Shown here: piece by piece, positions 63,915 through 64,000 of the stretch | Layout: each line of letters opens with the position of its first letter | How positions within the stretch are numbered: position 1 is the first letter of the stretch | Assembly (NCBI GenBank): GCA_963845735.1 | Contig: CAWJTR010000015.1 | Coordinates: 191,352 to 255,351 of the forward strand | Direction of reading: 5' to 3' | DNA: 64,000 nt | Source of the DNA: AP-15 sp963845735 | GTDB taxonomy: Bacteria; Pseudomonadota; Alphaproteobacteria; ATCC43930; CGMCC-115725 | Position numbers and translations under genes: made by a program | Notes under the pieces: model-generated | What the model saw: the letters and a program-made list of their open reading frames with translations, nothing else | The model's database searches: none | What the model was told of the DNA's origin: nothing

Positions 63915-64000
63915 CGTCCAGCGCTGGACGGGCGCGTCCACGCCGCCCAGCATTGATGGGTTTCGCGAGGCTCGACCCATCCTTGCTTTACAGTGCACCG

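Noticed and set aside
1..64000. CRISPR arrays, rRNA operons and tRNA genes
   Set aside because: No regularly spaced 25-40 base repeats, no rRNA core sequence and no tRNA-like TpsiC arm with matching acceptor ends was seen. A tRNA scan would settle this.

Overview
The window is GC-rich chromosomal DNA from an alphaproteobacterium. The evidence is the gene content and order: mreB-mreC-mreD-mrdA-rodA; the cluster moxR-DUF58-DUF4159-VWA beside DUF1285, a CoA-type NUDIX gene, DUF6111 and cca; urtABCDE; a short phosphatidylserine decarboxylase with an FGSR cleavage motif; and an orphan OmpR-type regulator facing an ECF sigma gene. A Rhodospirillales- or Rhizobiales-like source is plausible, but the genus cannot be read from this sequence. 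I saw no rRNA, tRNA or CRISPR.

Layout. 0-7 kb: partial and decayed genes, a VapBC pair, a HisD-family dehydrogenase, a cyclase-TPR regulator, an amidohydrolase and an epimerase. 7-19 kb: core genes, namely a cupin, psd-pssA, the MoxR membrane cluster, NUDIX and cca. 19.3-24.6 kb: a three-gene operon inserted between cca and pepN. It encodes a CHAT (caspase-like) protease, a membrane-anchored STAND NTPase with a propeller-like C-terminus, and an unrecognised third protein. A perfect TGTGA-N6-TCACA palindrome precedes it. This is the best candidate for an undescribed conflict or defence system. 24.7-28.4 kb: pepN and an MlaC/HpnM-type protein. 28.4-31.2 kb: a small mobile island with an IS481-family element (terminal repeats and a 6-bp target duplication visible), a DUF2971 fragment, an AT-rich secreted protein and a REP-associated transposase remnant.

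31.2-37 kb: catabolic genes (RidA, MmgE/PrpD, an epoxide-hydrolase-like enzyme, a Rieske oxygenase, and an unusual hydrolase-methyltransferase fusion). 37.4-43 kb: the urea ABC transporter urtABCDE; no urease gene is in view. 43-45 kb: regulators with a striking intergenic hairpin and TTACA repeats. 45-51.6 kb: the rod-shape operon. 51.9-62 kb: an HtrA-type protease, an amidohydrolase, a lone cytochrome bc1 Rieske subunit, an enolase-superfamily enzyme with a thioesterase, CopD and GST genes, two VOC proteins, a pentad-repeat protein and an HD-domain protein. 62-64 kb: one hypothetical gene and palindromic or tandem repeats.

At least fourteen otherwise conserved genes are broken by one-base shifts, including housekeeping cca, pssA and pepN. 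Residual insertion/deletion errors in the assembly are the likeliest cause. Such genes are given as single full-length features with the approximate break positions.
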